DNA from: Rhodospirillales bacterium
GTDB taxonomy: Bacteria > Pseudomonadota > Alphaproteobacteria > UBA8366 > JADFVY01
Direction: 5' to 3'
NCBI GenBank assembly: GCA_024644185.1
Contig: JAHELM010000017.1
Location: 7,869-13,831, forward strand
Length of the DNA: 5,963 nt
In this document: positions 3,973 through 5,963 of the stretch, in pieces
How positions within the stretch are numbered: position 1 is the first letter of the stretch
Layout: each line of letters begins with the position of its first letter
Notes under the pieces: generated by a model
What the model was told of the DNA's origin: nothing
Database searches by the model: none
The model's input: the letters and a program-made list of their open reading frames with translations, nothing else
Translations under genes and position numbers: made by a program

Positions 3973-5963
3973 TCAGGATTCGGTATTGTCGCCCGTATCC
4001 TCTTCGGCACCGGCGCCATTCTCGTCCTCGGTCTCGCCCATCGAGGCCACAGAAACGACACGCTCGCCACTCTCGACGCGGAACAAGGTCACGCCCTGCG
4101 TCTTGCGGCCCGCAATGCGGATATCATGCACCGGGCAGCGGATCAATTGCCCACGATCCGTCACCAGCATGATCTGGTCGTTGGGCAGTACCGGGAAAGC
4201 CCCGATCACCGGGCCGTTCCGTTCGGTCATCTCGATATTGGCGATGCCTTTGCCGCCGCGACCGGTGATCCGGTACTCATAGGCCGAGCTGCGCTTGCCG
4301 AAGCCATTCTCGGTGACCGTCAGAATGAATTCTTCACGCTGGGCCAACTCGCCGAACGCTTCCGGCGACAATTTGGCCTGTGCCGGTTCGGCCTCGCCTT
4401 CGTCTTCGGCGCCGCGTCGCAAGGCGGCCGCGGCCCGCAAATAATCGTCGCGAATCTGCATGTCGATTTCGGCATGGTGCAGGATCGACATGGAAATGAC
4501 CTCGTCGTCCTTGCCAAGCCGGATTCCGCGCACGCCGGTCGAGGTTCGACCGGTGAATACGCGAACCTCCGGCACGGGGAAGCGGATGCACATACCGTTG
4601 CGCGCCGACAGCAGCACGTCGTCGTCCTCGCTGCAGGTCTGAACGCCAACCAGACGATCGCCCTCGTCGAGCTTCATGGCGATCTTGCCATTCGCCTTGA
4701 TGTTCACGAAATCCGACAACCGGTTGCGCCGGACATTGCCGGCAGCGGTGGCGAACATGACATTCAGGTCGCCCCAGGTGGTTTCGTCCTCGGGAATCGG
4801 CATGATCGTCGAAACGGTTTCCCCGGCGGCCAGCGGCAGCAGGTTCACCAGCGCCTTGCCGCGCGACTGCGGGGTACCCTCGGGCAGCCGGTAGACCTTC
4901 ATCTGGTAGACCATGCCGAGCGACGAGAAGAACAGAATCGGCGCATGCGTCGAGACGACGAAGACCTTGCTGACGAAATCCTCGTCGCGGGTACTCATGC
5001 CGGCCCGGCCCTTGCCGCCGCGCCGCTGCGCCCGATAGGTCGACAGCGGCACCCGCTTGATGTAGCCGGTATGCGTTACCGTGACGACCATGTCCTCGCG
5101 CTGGATCAGGTTCTCGATATCATGCTCGAACTCTGACTCTTCCAGCGTCGTGCGGCGTTCGTCGGCAAAGCTGGCGCGAACCGCCTGCAATTCGCCGCGC
5201 ATCACCTCCTGCAGCCGTTCGCGCGACTGCAGAATGGCGATGAAATCGCGGATCCGCGCCGCAAGTTCCTCGGTCTCCGCCGCCAGCTTGTCCTGCTCCA
5301 GGCCGGTCAGGCGCTGCAGCCGCAAATCCAGAATGGCGCGGGCCTGCATTTCGGACAGCCGATACTTGCCGTCCACGACATCGTGCCCGGGATCGTCGAT
5401 CAGGCGGATGAACGGTTCCACGGTGCCAGCCGGCCAATCGCGCGCCATCAGCGCCTCACGGGCCTCGGCCGGGTCGCGCGCGGCCCGGATCAACTCGATG
5501 ATTGCGTCGATATTGCTGATCGCCACCAGAAGCCCGGCCAACACATGGGCACGCTCGCGCGCCTTGCGCAGTTCGAAGGCCGTGCGGCGGGTGATGACCT
5601 GTTCGCGGAAGGCGACGAAGGCGACGATGATGTCCTTCAGCGTCATCTGTTCCGGCCGGCCACCGTTCAGCGCCAGCGTGTTGACGCCAAAGCTGGTCTG
5701 CAGCGGCGTGTGGCGGAACAGCTGCGCCAGAACCACCTCGGCCATGGCGTCGCGCTTCAACTCGATCACGACACGCACACCGTCGCGATCGGACTCGTCG
5801 CGCAGATCCGATATGCCCTCTACCAGTTTCTCGCGAAAAACTTCGGCGATTCGCGCCACCAGCCGGGCCTTGTTGACCTGGAAGGGAATTTCGGTCGCGA
5901 TAATGGCCTGCCGGTCCCTCGAAATATCCTCGAAATGCGTGCGCGCCCGCATGACGATCGACC
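3973..5963 (-). CDS. gyrA: DNA gyrase subunit A, C-terminal part (5' end outside window)
   Basis: About 662 C-terminal residues are present; the frame is open through the right edge. GyrA is the DNA cleaving and wrapping subunit of the A2B2 gyrase that introduces negative supercoils. From the edge inward come the tower and coiled-coil part (EIPFQVNKARL, EGISDLRDESDRDG, IELKRDA, then QAILDLRLQRLTGLE) and the beta-pinwheel DNA-wrapping domain from about 5060 to 4030. The GyrA box QRRGGKG is at 5008-5028; it separates GyrA from ParC and is needed for wrapping. A roughly 45-residue Ala/Glu-rich insert between pinwheel blades (about 4340-4490), absent from E. coli GyrA, fits alphaproteobacteria. 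The end is an acidic tail (ETEDENGAGAEEDTGDNTES), as is common for the protein. The active-site tyrosine and the quinolone-resistance region lie in the missing N-terminal ~240-250 residues and cannot be judged. coaD follows after 34 nt. Confidence 0.97.
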   Translation of the reverse strand, partial: SIVMRARTHFEDISRDRQAIIATEIPFQVNKARLVARIAEVFREKLVEGISDLRDESDRDGVRVVIELKRDAMAEVVLAQLFRHTPLQTSFGVNTLALNGGRPEQMTLKDIIVAFVAFREQVITRRTAFELRKARERAHVLAGLLVAISNIDAIIELIRAARDPAEAREALMARDWPAGTVEPFIRLIDDPGHDVVDGKYRLSEMQARAILDLRLQRLTGLEQDKLAAETEELAARIRDFIAILQSRERLQEVMRGELQAVRASFADERRTTLEESEFEHDIENLIQREDMVVTVTHTGYIKRVPLSTYRAQRRGGKGRAGMSTRDEDFVSKVFVVSTHAPILFFSSLGMVYQMKVYRLPEGTPQSRGKALVNLLPLAAGETVSTIMPIPEDETTWGDLNVMFATAAGNVRRNRLSDFVNIKANGKIAMKLDEGDRLVGVQTCSEDDDVLLSARNGMCIRFPVPEVRVFTGRTSTGVRGIRLGKDDEVISMSILHHAEIDMQIRDDYLRAAAALRRGAEDEGEAEPAQAKLSPEAFGELAQREEFILTVTENGFGKRSSAYEYRITGRGGKGIANIEMTERNGPVIGAFPVLPNDQIMLVTDRGQLIRCPVHDIRIAGRKTQGVTLFRVESGERVVSVASMGETEDENGAGAEEDTGDNTES

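Noticed and set aside
3423..4070. Extended 215-residue CoaD beginning at 4070
   Set aside because: The added 44 residues overlap the gyrA 3' coding region in another frame and lack CoaD similarity. The family N-terminus and a purine-rich ribosome site fit the start at 3938.
2050..5136. Long plus-strand open frames (290, 345 and 336 codons) opposite the kinase, coaD and gyrA
   Set aside because: They lie antisense to well-recognised genes. Their products are Arg/Pro/His-rich with no motifs, and long antisense frames are expected in GC-rich DNA with strong third-base bias.
1..5963. CRISPR array, tRNA/rRNA, insertion sequence or attachment site
   Set aside because: No spaced direct repeats, tRNA-like cloverleaf, transposase motifs or terminal inverted repeats were seen; coding genes fill nearly the whole window.

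Overview
The window looks like chromosomal DNA from a GC-rich alphaproteobacterium, possibly of the Rhodospirillales type. The best evidence is the GyrA C-terminal domain. It carries a canonical GyrA box (QRRGGKG) and an acidic insert between pinwheel blades that E. coli GyrA lacks and that I associate with alphaproteobacterial GyrA. The gyrA-coaD gene order also fits alphaproteobacteria. No genome context beyond the window is visible, so the genus is not assigned.

Left part, plus strand (1-1116): the 3' end of an unrecognised gene, a 178-residue membrane-anchored protein of unknown function, and a 135-residue single-domain bacteriohemerythrin with a complete di-iron ligand set. Short gaps and good Shine-Dalgarno sequences suggest one operon.

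Right part, minus strand (5963 down to 1126): the C-terminal ~660 residues of DNA gyrase subunit A, then coaD (phosphopantetheine adenylyltransferase), an APH-fold small-molecule kinase, and an enolase-family protein. Spacings are 34 nt, 15 nt and a 4-nt ATGA overlap, so all four genes may share one transcript. The two operons converge with only 9 nt between stop codons. No gene-free stretch exceeds 40 nt.

The most interesting part is the kinase/enolase pair after coaD. The enolase-like protein keeps the Mg2+ ligands, the catalytic lysine, and the phosphate- and carboxylate-binding residues. It replaces the nearly invariant histidine of the S-H-R-S motif with alanine, and the glutamate of the IQEFM motif with aspartate. 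Both changed positions lie on the side of the active site that handles the C3 leaving group of 2-phosphoglycerate. Together with a translationally coupled kinase, this suggests a two-step phosphorylate-then-eliminate or rearrange pathway on a substrate other than 2-phosphoglycerate. The same gene carries a compact cluster of rare, AT-rich codons at the junction of its two domains. The functional reading is inference; the substitutions, coupling and codon cluster are directly visible.
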